Positions 22,122-35,162 of a stretch of DNA of 64,000 bases are shown here, one piece after another. This DNA comes from Cyclospora cayetanensis (lineage: Eukaryota > Apicomplexa > Conoidasida > Eucoccidiorida > Eimeriidae), in contig NW_020312753.1 in assembly GCF_002999335.1 (NCBI RefSeq), positions 106,237 through 170,236 of the forward strand. The letters run 5' to 3'. Both the position numbers and the translations under genes were made by a program. The notes below the pieces were generated by a model. That model saw only the letters and a list, made by a program, of their open reading frames with translations. It did no database searches and was not told the DNA's origin. The stretch's first letter is position 1; every line of letters starts with the position of its first letter.

Positions 22122-24349
22122 ATGGCGTCTTCAACGCCACCCTGCCCTCCGGGGAGCCCATCCTGTGGCGTGCAGCTGCCTGTCTGCCTTCCGAGTGGAT
22201 CGTGGGCGTTGCAGGCGTTTGCGGCTGCCTTTGACGCTCAGACGGAGGCAGTTTTTCCTGCAGCAGCGCATCCTGAGACTGCCGGTGCGGAGGGAGGGGG
22301 CCCCCCGAGGCGGCTGGCTGACTCGAGTGCTCCCGGTGTATGCGCAGCTGGAAACACCCCCCCCTCAGATGCTGGCTTCCCACGAGACACCCCCTCCAGA
22401 CCCCTTCCCAGCTTCCATAGCAGCGCCGTTTCTGCCGCTGCCGCCGCCGTTTCTGCGGCTGCGCGTCTGCCCCCTCCCTCGCCTCTTCACTGGCAAGTGC
22501 AGGAGCTGCATGCGCATGCACCTTCCCCCTCGGGAACGCCTCGCGACGCCTCATGGGGGCCCGAGGGAGAGGGCTTTGGAGGCGCCTTTGCCATCGGATG
22601 CGCAGGCATCGACGTTTTGGAGAGGCCCCTTGATCAGCTGCCTCCTTGGTTCGCCTCTCTGCCGCGCCTCCTTCTCCAACAGGAGGTTGCTCTGATGCTC
22701 AGTGTGGATGCAGGCAGGCCGACTCTCGAGGCTTTCACGGAGGCGATGCTCAGGCGCGAGGCTGCTCGACGAGCGCTCCTGCGGCGCGGCGATCCTTGGC
22801 TCGAGCGCGCAGCGGCGAAGGGGAGCGAAGACGCTGGACGCTCCCCTTTCCCCCCCCCAGCAGACGCTGGCTTCTCGGGGAGCTCCCTGGAATGGCAGGC
22901 TGCAGCTGCGGGAGGGGGGCTGGGGGGGGCGACAGTCTCCAAGCAGGGAGCGGGAGGAGCGGCGGCGACTGCCGCCGCTGCTGCAGGCGTGGCTGCGCAG
23001 CAGCAGCAGCAGCAGTCGCCGCAGCAGCAGCAGCAGCAGTCGCCGCAGCAGCAGCAGCAGCAGTCGCCGCAGCAGCAGTCGTTAAGGCCTCTTACGCCTC
23101 GCAGACGCGTGGAGCAGGGGAGCAGACTGTGGGCTTCCGATGCATGCGGAGAGGGCTCTTTTGGAGCGCCTTCTTCCCACTGTGCTAGTGGCGTCTCGTG
23201 GGGGGAGGCACTGGAGGTGAGCGCTCAGGCAAGGCTAGGCAGTCGAACGCCTGCAGACAGAGGCTTGTTCAGGCCCCTTTCTCCCTCCGCGGTTGAAGCC
23301 GCCTTGGAGTCGGCTGCAGACGAGTCTTCTGCGGATGAAATGCGCGGCAGAGCTCATGGTGGTAGCAGCAGCAGCAGCAGCAGCAGCGGCGGCAGCGGTG
23401 TTGATCCTGGTGTATCAACAGTGGCAGGTGCAAGTGCAGCAGGGGGCCCTCCATCGGCAACGGGCATTGTGACGGCGCTTTCTGGAGCCTCGACGGCGAT
23501 TGCAGAGAATGAGCCCATGGCAGCTGCAGCAGCTGCAGCAGCAGCAGCAGCAGCAGCTGCTGCTGCAGCTTCAGCAGCTGCAGCTGCTGCAGCCGCCTGT
23601 TTTGAAGAACTAGATGCGCGCGCTCGGCGTTTGCTGCAGAAGCTTCGCGCATATCCGCCTCTGAGTTTAGGAGCCTCTCGAGAAGTCGGAATGCCGTGGA
23701 TCTCCCCGACGACTCCCACAGCCTCCCAGAGAGAGGCCCTTTGCCTCATGGAGCAGTTGTGGGTGTGCATGCAGCTGCGGGGGGGAGCCGTCTCAGCGGC
23801 GGCAGCAGCTGCTGCCGCCGCGACAGCGCGCATTGCAGTCAGTGAGGCGGTGCTGAGCACGGGCCTGAGACACGGATGCCTCCGAGAAGTGCTGCTGCTG
23901 CTGCTTCTGTGTTTGGCGACGCTGCAGCAGAAGCAGCAGCAGAGCCAGCTCGAGGGGGAGGGATGCGAGACTCAGGGAGCCTCTCTGCCTCCGATCTCCA
24001 GAGGAGCAGCGAGAAGCCTCCAGGGAGTCTCGGCGGGAGGCGCTGCCATCGAGGAGGGAGTCATTTTTTCTTCTGTGGCAGCAGAGGGGGCGGCGTGGGG
24101 GGATGCCGCTCTAGAGGAGCTTCAGGTGCTGTCGCTTTTGAGAGACTTTTCTTGGTCTGCGCGAGTGTACGAAGGCGCTGCGTGTGCAGGAGCGACGGCA
24201 GCGGCTTACGCGACGCCACTCGCAGCAGCAGCAGCGGCGCCTAGGGGACTGGGGAGTCTCGCTGTGACTTCTGACTCTCGAGTTGTCTCGTGGAGATCTC
24301 CGCGCGTTTCGGCAGCGCAAGGGTTTGGTCGGGAGAGCGACGTGCTTCT

Positions 24350-24381
<32 letters not shown>

Positions 24382-26195
24382 GATCGTCTTCCGCTTCGTC
24401 GGGTGCTGTCTTGACGGCTTCCTCTGGGGGGCCCCCTGCACCGGATGCCTCGATGGGGGCCCCCCTCCCCCCCCTTGGAGAAGCGGCAGCAGCCGGCAGG
24501 AGCAGCGACTCGAGAGCTTCTTCTTCGGATGAGGAGAGTGATGCGTATGCGGTAGTGTCGACGGACAGGAGGAGCTTGGCTGCAGCAGCGGCTGCTGAAG
24601 CAGCGGCTGCTGAGGCAGCGGCTGCTGAGGCAGCGGCTGCTGAAGCAGACGAGGAAGGAGGGCTTGGTGCGCATGCAGGAGTCGTCGCTTCCGCCGCAGC
24701 AGCAGCAGCAGCAGGAAGAGGAACTCATGAGGGGCCCTCGCACATGCAGCAGCAGCAGCGCCACCTGCTCACGCAGCAGCAGCAGCGCCACCTCCTCACG
24801 CAGCAGCTACAGCGGGATGCGGAGACGCTACAACTGCATGCAGCCCCCTTCGTGATCCCGGCGTGGAGCGGCATTCGGCTGCGCGATATTCCCAGAAACG
24901 CCTTTTGCTGCATTCGGCTGCTGCAGGACCAACAGCAGACGCGTCTCTCCTACATGAGTCTGCCGCGAGGCAGCTCGTTCGAGGATCTCGAGTGTATCGA
25001 CAGCGTCGCTCCAACGGAGCCAGGCCTAACGGATCACGCGCATGTGCGCGCAGCCTTGTGGCTCGCAGACGGCTGTGGTTGGAGACTGCCTCTCTCGGTG
25101 CGCGATGGGGTGATGGGACTGACTTGCGAAGAGACGCTCTCCTCGACGCTTGTCTTGCTGCAGCAGCAGCCGCGGGAGCTGCAGCGACTGCGAGACTTGG
25201 CTCCCCCCCTGCTGCCTGCTGGAGCCGGATCGCACACCTGTCAGCGCCGTTGGCGCGAGCAGCAGCAGCAGCAGCAGCAGCAGCTCGACGCGATCGCGCA
25301 TGCCACCACAGCCACGCTGCTGCCTTCCGGAGCAGCCTTCGCTGCTGCAGCGGCAGCGACAAGGCGAACCACCATGAGCAACGGCGGCGGCAGCAGCGGC
25401 GGCGGCAGCGGCGGCGGCAACGCCTCTGCAGCCAGAGACGCAGTCGGATCGCCTGTCTCCCCTGGAGGCTCTTGGGAAGGCTCCGGAGACGTAGCCTCCC
25501 CGATGCATGCATCCGCTGCAGGCAGCAGCGGCAGCGCAGCAAGTCGCGGCTCAGGTCGGAGGGAAGACTGCTTCGCCGTCGGAGAAACCAAGGAATGGGT
25601 GTGGGAGGGAATCCACATATGCCAGCTGCGACTGTCTGAGACGCTGACAGCTGCTGCGAAAGTGGAGGGTACTGCCCCCCCTCCGCATCCTTTGCATGCT
25701 TTCCAAGTGGGCGTGGCTCTTACAGATGCGTACGGAGTCGTGTATGCTGTAGAGGAGGGGGCTGCGGCAGGCGTCTCCCCAGCCAAACTGTCGTCAGCAG
25801 CGGCAGTAGGAGCGCCGCCTCGTTCAAATGGCGTGCATGCATCGGCGTGCTGCCACCGCATGCATACAGCCCCCCACACCAAATGCCTTCGCCGCTGTGG
25901 CGTTCTGGAGGGGCCCCTTGTGAACGTTGCTGGCTGTTGTGCCATCAGCAGCAGCGGAGCGACGTGGGGAGGCGTAGCCGTGCCTTCGCAGCACGGAACG
26001 GCTCCCCCCCCCTTCGCGGGTGCAGGAGGCAGCGGCAGCCTCAGAAACAAATGCAGCAGCACCAGTTTGGCGAGGCAGCGGCTCCCTCAAGAAGGGGGAG
26101 CAAATGTCGCTTCTGGAAGAAACGCCTCCTCCGTACCGCAGCACCATCACGCCTCCGAGGCAGCAGAGAACTTGGGAGGTGCAGAAATGCAAGCA

Positions 26196-26228
<33 letters not shown>

Positions 26229-29200
26229 CGAGGCACGGGGGCTGCTGTGGCTGAGCCACGATGCTGCAGTCGCGAAAGCGGCACTCGCTCACGTTTGGAG
26301 ATGGCTTTAGGGGGAGGTGAAATTGGAGGCGGGCAGAGGAGTTGGATCATTACACTGATTTTAGATGCAAATCAAGGCAGTCTCTTCTTCTTTGTAGAAG
26401 GTCGTAAGGTAGGTGGTCTCTCTTTTATGCAAGCTTCCCAACACACGCAGCCGTCAAAGGGGGCTTATCTTAAAAGCTCGAAATGTGGACAGTGATATCT
26501 ATGTGTGTCTATAATATATATATATATACATGTATAGATATATGCATATATGGATATATATGCATGGATATGTGTATATACATGGATACAGATATATGTA
26601 ATATTATGTATATTCATAGATACAAATGTATGGGCACTACCCGCATGGAGTGTTTTTTTTATGGGCGGCCTTATCACATTTGAGCTAAAGTTGTTAAAAG
26701 GGGGATCCATAGATGTTTTATGTAAAAGAATTTTTCTGCAGGGGATGCTGCTGCTAGTTCGGGGAAGGGAGGAGGGAGGAGGGAGTGAAAGCGGGGGGGT
26801 CTAAACGATGCCCTCTCTCTCTGTGTTTCTATCTATATGTATGTACATGTATGTATGTGTCTATCTATGTGTCTATGTACGTGTATGTATATGTATGTAT
26901 GTGTCGATGTACGGGTATGTATATGTATGTATGTGTCTATCTATGTGTCTATGTATGTATGTGTATGTATATGTATCTGTGTGTCTATCTATGTGTATTT
27001 ACATGTATGTATGTGTCGATGTACGTGTATGTACATGTATGTATGTGTCTATCTATGTGTCTATGTATGTATGTGTATGTATATGTATGTGTGTGTCTAT
27101 CTATGTGTATGTATATATATGTATGTGTCTGCCTATGTGTCTATGTACGTGTATGTATGTGTCTGTCTAAGTGTCTATGTATGTATGTATGTGTATGTAT
27201 ATGTATCTGTGTGTCTATCTGTGTGTATGTACATGTATGTATGTGTCTACCTATGTGTCTATGTACGTGTATGTATGTGTCTACCTATGTGTCTATGTAC
27301 GTGTATGTATATGTATGTATGTGTCTACCTATGTGTCTATGTATATGTATGTGTCTATTGTCTCTCTCTCTCTCTGTCTGTGTGTGTCTCTCTCTGTGTA
27401 TGTATATGTCTACCTATGTGTCTATATATGCCTGTTCTGAATGTTGTTGTCTCTGTCTCTTTTTCTGTTGCTGTTTCTTGGCTTTTTAAAACGCAGGTGC
27501 ATGCGTGTCACTGCCTCCCAGTGCTTCCGGCGTCTCTGCGCGGTTCTCCGAGGAGCTGCTCTTTAGGATATCGATTTTGTGTGGCGTTATCTTCTCCAGC
27601 ACAGTCTGCAGCCCTCGTTGCGTTGCCTGCACTGGGGGGGAGAGAGCTTCGGCAGCTGGTGGTACAGCAGCTGCAGCATCGGAGCACCGAGTTTTTGTAT
27701 GTTCGGAATGCGGCTGCGCATCCAGTGACTTTGCTCGCCGTTGTGGCATCGGCACTGGTGCGACTAGCTGAGGGAGCAAGGCTTACTTTGCAGCAGCGAG
27801 AAGCTGCCGACAGCGTCTGCTCGCAGCGGCAGCTGCAAGAGCAGCTGCAGCACCAGCAAAGTCGTCGACAGAGTGCCTTAGGCAGCGGCAGCGCCAGCCT
27901 AATGGAGAGACAAGCCTTTATTCTGCAGCCTGACGCTGCTGCCTTGTGGCTGCTGTACGCCTGTATCACGGCGTGCATGCACACGCTGCAGCAGCAGCAG
28001 CTTGTGCGCATGCAGCTGCAGCAGCAGCTGCAGCAGTTTGCCGCGTCTCAAGCGGCCGTCTTCCCGCAGCAGCAGCAGCAGCGGCAGCCTTCCCCGACTC
28101 GCGGGTTAGACGCTCACGAGGCTGCCTTTTCGGAGACGCCGCAGGCGGAAGCAACAGGGCAGAAAAAAACAGAAAAAGCAGCGGAAAAAGCAGGAGAAAA
28201 AACAGCAGCAGCAGATGCAGATGCCGTTCGCGGCGGGGGTACAAGAGGAACGCAGCAGCCAGCGCTTTGTTCCTCTCAAAAGTCGATGCAACAAGACGGC
28301 ATGCGTGATATGTCGAAGGGTCGGCTTGCGCCAGGGGGCTTGGCAGCGACTGCAGCTGCAGCCCAGGCTACAGAGAGTTGTTTGCTTGCTGCGTCAGTGT
28401 CTTTGTTGCGACTCTGGAGCCTTTTGCTTCCTGGAGTCGCTGCAGCAGCCGCTTCTCCCCGCTTCGCAGTCGGTGCAGGATCCACGTATGCAGCGTCTGC
28501 TGCAGCGGCAGCTCTGAATGCACGAGAATGGCTAGCCGAGGAGGCGTCTCCCCTCAAGTCTGTGATGGCAGAAGCGGAGGCTGCAACGCCTCTGCTGCCT
28601 CCTGTGCCTGCCGTTGCAGAATGCCTTGCGCACAGAGACAGTCACGCGATGTTGTTATGCTGCAGTCGCGCCGAAAACCACCCCACTCGTGCTGAGAACG
28701 GCAGCGACGGCTGCGCGAATTGCCGCTGGGGGAAATTCCTGGATTTCAAGCAGCCACTGTCGTATCCGTGGCGCATGCAGCTCAGAGCTGCATGCATTGC
28801 AGCTGCATGCAGCACTCGCTTGGTTGCTCTCCGACTGCTGCCCTCTGCAGGCTTGCTGCCTTTCGCAGGGGGATCTGCAGCTGCCGCAGCGGCTGTAGCG
28901 ACAGCTCGAACAGCGGCTCTCTCCGCTGCTAAGACGAGTGCAGACGTCAAGCCCTCTAGACGTGCTCTGGAGTGGGAAGACGAAGTCACAAACGGCAGCC
29001 AACGCGCAGGTGTCTCTACAGCAGCGGCTGCCGCTTTCTCAGAAACGCTGCCCCTCGTGCTGCAGTGTCTCGACAGCTTGGCCTCCGTCCTCGAATCACC
29101 ACCACCGACCACGTCACAGCATTTCACGCAACTTCAGCAGCAGAATCAACAGGATCAGCAGAATCCTTATCATGAGCAGAATGATCATCATGAGCAGAAT

Positions 29201-32132
29201 CCTCATCATGAGCAGAATCCTCATCATCATCAACAGAATGATCATCATCATGAGCAGAATCCTCATCATCAGCAGAATGATCATCATCATCAGCACTACT
29301 CCCTCCACGACACTTCCCACCCGTATCCTTCTCAAGTTGATCCTGCGACAATTGTAGCGTTGGGAACCATCGCCTCCAAGGCACTCCACACATTTGCCGA
29401 CTGCAGTTTCTCCGCAGTAGCCGCTGCTCACTGCCCAGCGCCGTTGCTTTTGCAGCTGCAGCAGCTGCTCCTGCGCTTCAGTGTACCACCACCGCCCCCA
29501 GTGGCAGCAGCGTTTGGCTTCGAGGACGCCTCCTCTTCCTCGCTGCTTCGCAGCGGCAGCATCTCCCCCGACAAGCACTACCCAGGCACTCCGACGGCAA
29601 CGAATGAAAAAGGCAAAGAGGCGGAGAAGGCACACGCTACTGAATTTATTTCCCTAGGCTCAGCACATGGAGATCGTGTCGTAGCAGTCTCCCATTTCGC
29701 AAGCCTCGCGTTGCGCGCCTTGAGGAGACTGCTGCTTCAGCAGTTCGCAGGTGTGCGACGTGGCATGCTGCATGCAGTGGAAGAGACTGTGCTCATTTGT
29801 CGCTGGCAGGGAGGCAGGAGAATGCAGCACAAGACGGCTCCCGAAAGAGCGCGAGGCAGCAGCAGCAGCACGTCGCCTCCTGTCAGAGTGCGTCGACACG
29901 TGGCTGCTGCTGCAGCAACGCCTGCGTCAACAGCATCGCAAGCACAGCCTTTTGAGCCGTCTTTCGAGGTTTCTTCGGAGGGCAGCAGTGACGAAGGGGG
30001 GAGGGCTCTAGAGGCTCCCAGTCGTCGCGTCTCAGAAGGCGGAGAAAGAGAAGGAGAGGCAGCAGCAGCAGAAGCAGCAGCAACGGCAGCAGAAGCAGAA
30101 GCAGCAACAGCAGCAGGAGCAGCAGCCTCTGTAGTACGCCCTTCTGTTGGGCTTACAGGATCAAGTACCCTGGAGTATGTTGCGGACCGTTTGCCTCAAA
30201 GGAGACATCTCTTGGAGCCTCTGCTGCTGCATCAGCAGCAGCCACAACAGGCTCGTGCTGAAGGAGCCAGTGCTGGAGCGGAAGCAGCAGGAGGAATGGG
30301 AAGAAGCCTGACGTATCCTACCGATTCAAGTCTGAGAGCGAAGGTTCACGATCGTTTGTTGCTGCTTTCGCAGTCCATCGCCGCTTTGTTTTCTGCAATG
30401 GAAGCCTTTTCCACCCCAAGGAGCAAGCCAGAGCGAGGCTCCCTCATGCGAATGCCTTATCGCCATCTCCGTCAAGTGGTGTCGCTCGTGCTGCTGCAGC
30501 TGCAGCTCATGATACGCTTCCGGCGCCACTCGCTTCTCGACGCGTTGCATCTGTATATGAAAAAGGCCCCCCCGGGGGGCCCCCCGGGGGCCCCCACGTC
30601 GGAGGCTCCCAGCGTGCGGGTGGCACTGCTGCTGCACGAGTTGGATGCCTTTTTTCTGCGCGTGCTGCCTCGACTCATGATTCTTCAGGGGGCCCTCTGC
30701 TGCCCCCTCCCGGGAAGCCCCCCTGTGGCTAGAGATGCTTTCTCATCCTGCAAGCGCGAGATGAGAAAGCATCTCCTAGGCAGCAGCAGAAGCAGCAGCG
30801 GCAGTGCGGGGAGGCGCATCCTCGCAGAGGCAGCGCACGCCGAGGTGGCGTCCGCTGCAGGAGCAGGAGAAGCGCGTCTGCTCGTCCTGAGCAAGTGCTG
30901 CAGCAGCAGCAGCTGCTGCTGCTGCTGCAACGGCAGCGCAGACGCGCCTCTGGAAGCTTCTTTCTCGGGGAATGAATACAGTCAAGAGAGCAGAGAGGAG
31001 GTGGCCGTTTACGTCCTCGAGACACCGCACCCCACAGTGCCCTTTGATCCTCAGCGTTTCGTCATTGACTTCGCGTGCCGCTGGCCAAAGGCGGAAATTT
31101 TTCCTGCATCTTCTTCTTCGTTTTCTGCTGCTGGTAGTGCCGTCAGTGGTTGTGGTGGGGCAGGAGTCACCTCAGGCTCCTTAGGTGGCACTCAGGCACG
31201 CAGCAGCAGACGCACCGTTGGAGGAGGGAGTGGGACGGCTGTTTCGAATACAGGAGACGAAGATGCAACAAGCCGCAGTCAGGGAGCATCTCCTAGAGCA
31301 GCGAAGTCGGCAGGCAACGCTTGTTGGATGCCAAGCGAGGGGGGACCACCTCCCCCGATCGCAAGGCGTGTCAGAGTGCAGATAGATCAGAGAAGCTTTC
31401 CTGCAGCACAGAAGGGCGAAGTTGTCATCAAGGTAGGCGTGTTCAAGTCTGGCAGTGTCGTCATACATAGGCCGATACTGCCAAAGGAGGCCCTTGTGTG
31501 TGGATTGCTTGCATGCATGTGGTGCACCTACAGCAAAGAGACGCGTTCACTGTACGGCAGGAGGGCGCTGTGTGCAGGCTTTTTTGTTTTGCAAAAATAT
31601 TGAGAGAGAGAGAGGGAGGGAGAGATAGCAGAGAGATAGAGAGCAGAGAGATAGAGAAGGAAGAAGAGCGATAGAAGAGAGATCGAGAAAGAAAGATAAG
31701 GGCAAAAAGAAAGATAGGGGGGCCTTATTCCTGATGGTGTGCTATTTGGATATCTTCGGCTTGCTGCAGGCATGGACTGCTCATGGTCTGAAGTCTCAGA
31801 GGCTGCGCGAAGGCATGCCTACCCGCTTTCGCTTCAAAGACGTCAAGAAACTAGAGGCAAGCAAGCAGAGAGAAATGTGTGGTGCTGGCTGTTCGGAATC
31901 TGGTTTGTGGACGCGGGGGTAGACAGGCTGCAACACCTGCTGTATGAGTTGCAATATTCAAAGAGATATTCTCGCAGTTTTTTGCGTGCTCGTGGTGTTG
32001 CTGCCGCTGCTGCTCCCTGGAATGCAATGCTATTCGCTGTCTACCCCTTCCCTTTCATACTTATCCCTGATGTCTGTGAATGCGTGTTTCTTTGTATGTC
32101 CATGTGTGTTTATGTGTATGTGGTTGCTTATC

Positions 32133-32168
<36 letters not shown>

Positions 32169-35123
32169 CATGTTTACTTGTGCACATATCTGTATGCGTA
32201 TACGGATTTGTTTCTATGTATGCTTATTTGCATGTTTGAGTAGGTGTTCATGTATGTGTGTGTGTATGTTTATTTGCATGCATATACATGTGCTTATTTG
32301 TATGTATATATGCTTTTTTGTATATCTATGTATGTATGTTTATTTGTACAAATATATGTGTGTTCAAAAACCATAAACAGTATGTGTTTAAAAACCATAA
32401 ACATGTGTGTGTTTGAAAAACATGAACATGTATTTGCTTAAACGACATAAACATGTATGTTTAAAGAATATGAACATGTATATATTTAGAACCATGAACA
32501 TATAGGTGTTAAAAACCATAAACATGTATATGTTTAAAAAATATGAACATGTATATATTTAAGACCCTGAAGATACATGTGTTTAAAAACCATGAACATG
32601 TATGTGTTTGAAAGACATAAGCATGTATGGGATTTAAAAACATGAACATGTATGTATTTGAAAAGCATGAACATGAATGTGTTTGAGAAACATGAACATG
32701 TATGTGTTTGAAAACCATGAACATGTATATGTCTAAAAAGCATGAATATGTATCTATTTAAAAAACCGTAAATATTTTTATTTTTACGGAAAGCTTGATG
32801 GTTGTTTCTGCGCTTTATAGGTCTTTGTGAGTCTGCATCCAAAGGGAGGCGACTGGGGTTTGCGGCTTGTAGTAGCGGCATCGCGTCATCGTTTGCTTTT
32901 TGAAGCCTCAGCTGCTTCGCAACTGCAGCTGGCCTCTGCAGACACAGCGACTGCTTTGCTCCTGCATCTTGCAGACGATTTAAGCCCCTTGCGCCCATGG
33001 ATTGGGCGAGGCAGCTGTCAGAAAGATGCAGATTCTTTGCAGCAGCTCGCGGGGAAGGAGTTTTTTCAGACTGTCAGAGCGCTTGCCTCGCTTCTCCAGA
33101 CAGGCTTTGCTCGCTTGCAGCCTGCAGAGCTTTGGTGTGCGCATGCAGCGACTCCTATGGCCTCTGCCACAGCGCATGCAACGCGGCTTCTCCCCAATCA
33201 CGGCTCTCCAAACACCGCAATGCCTTGCGTCAGCGTCCCCTGGTCAGCAGCACGCCCAGCGCTTGCTGCAACAGATGCAGAACTGCAGCAGCTGCAACAG
33301 CAACAGCTTCTTTGCGCCGAGCAGCAACAACTGCAACTGCAGCAACAGCAGAAACTGCAACAAGTGCAACTGCAGCAACAGCAGAAACTGCAACAAGTGC
33401 AACTGCAGCAACAGCAGAAACTGCAACAAGTGCAACTCGTCCATGGCAGTCTTGGCCTTGCAGCAACTACGGCTGAAGGGAGGCGGCAACTCGCTGAGGA
33501 TCGCAGCAGCCTCGACTTGTTCGCTCGATCAGCGAAATCTCCTGGAGATGTACTTGCTGAATTCATCAGCGCAGAGTCTCTGCGCATGCGTCAAGCGGAG
33601 GCGCTTCTCGCGGAGCACTTGCCATACCGTCTTCGCCAGCAGATGCCTCCACTGCTGCCTGGCCCCTTTTTAAGGATGCGATGGATGGAACGAGCAGTAT
33701 TTGCTGTCCACTTGTGGGCGATTCCTTCGCTTTATGAGATCTTCGAAGCGTTTGTTATCTCCCTAGAGCAGCCACTGCCGCCTGCCACTCGTGGGGAGCT
33801 CTCAGAGCCAGCTGCACAACAAGGAAATTCCTTCCAACAACACCAACAACACCAGCAACACCAACAACACCAGCAACACCAACAACACCAGCAGCAGCAG
33901 CAACACCAACAACACCAGCAGCAGCAACAACACCACCACCAACAACAACCGCGCCCACTCCTACTAGTAGCCTTGTGGCATCACGCAGCTCAACTTGCGA
34001 GGCGTCATTTGCATGCGAAGGCACAGCACAGCATCGGGCAGGGGGGGGAACGCGCACGCAAAAATCCGCAGCTTTATTTTAGTGCTGCTAGAGTTATTGA
34101 GACAGCCCTCATTGCCGTTCGTGCGATCGACATACACAGCGCCTATTATCTTGAAATGCAGCTGCAGGAGCAGGACGCTGTATCTCTCGTTGTTGCTTCT
34201 GTCACTGCAGCAGAAGCAGCAGCAAAAGCCAGCGCAGAAGCGAAAAGCAGTGCAGCAGCACTACGAGCCAGAGCGTCCCTCCCTTCGGCAGCCAACGGAG
34301 CGACGGCAGCAGCAACGACGACAGACACACCTCTTAGGAGCTCTCACGAGAGCCTTGCAGGAGGCGTCGATGCAGCGCTCGACGGGCAGCAGCTGTCTCT
34401 GAGGCATATTTTCGCTGCGCTGACAGAAAAGCTGAAGCAGCACCCCCCTTTGCGAGCTGCACTCCGTCTGATTCTCGGAGATGTCGACCCCATCGCCTTT
34501 CGAACTGCCTTGGAATTGCTGCAAGGGATGAGTTTGCGCGTGGAAGTTGCAGCACAAGGTCTGGCACTTCTGCTGCAGCGTCTGCAGCCTTCGCGCACGA
34601 ATTCCACGAGTCTCTCAACTGCAGACAGTGCGTCGTCGTTGCATAATGCGACGCGCCTCTTGGAGTATCCTGGAAATCCAGATCTCACCTGCCTTGTCGT
34701 CGATTCGATATGGAGACTGCTGCGTGTCTTACAAAGCTGCGCGACTGCCTTCCTAGGGAACTCTTCCACGCCCATGCTGCCTGCTCCATTTGTTGCCTCC
34801 GAACTGCACAGGTTAGCTGGCTGCTCCTCGAAGATTCTGCTTCCTGGAATATCAATGGTTGAATGTCGCGTTGGCTCGGGTAGACGTACAGAGGAAAGCG
34901 CACATGCGTTGGCACCCTCCCGCGCTGGTGTCTGTCTGTCGGGGCACATACGTACATATGTATATATATGTATATGATATATGCAATATATATATATGTA
35001 TATGATATATGTATATGATATATGTATGTATATATGCAATATATATATATATATATGTATATGTATACGTGTACATATATACATAAATACATATATGTAT
35101 ATGATACATACACATCTATACAT

Positions 35124-35162
<39 letters not shown>

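Noticed and set aside
22646..23188. Plus-strand frames in the other phases within the first ligase exon
   Set aside because: They arise from CAG tracts read as Ala or Ser in alternate frames; the frame starting at 22122 alone leads into the SPRY motifs and stays open for 4.3 kb.
26837..27490. The 1588-codon frame beginning at 26837 as the true start of a second protein
   Set aside because: Its first 220 codons are microsatellite translation (YVCMCL-type). A phase-0 acceptor at 27496 joins the coding part to the SPRY exon.
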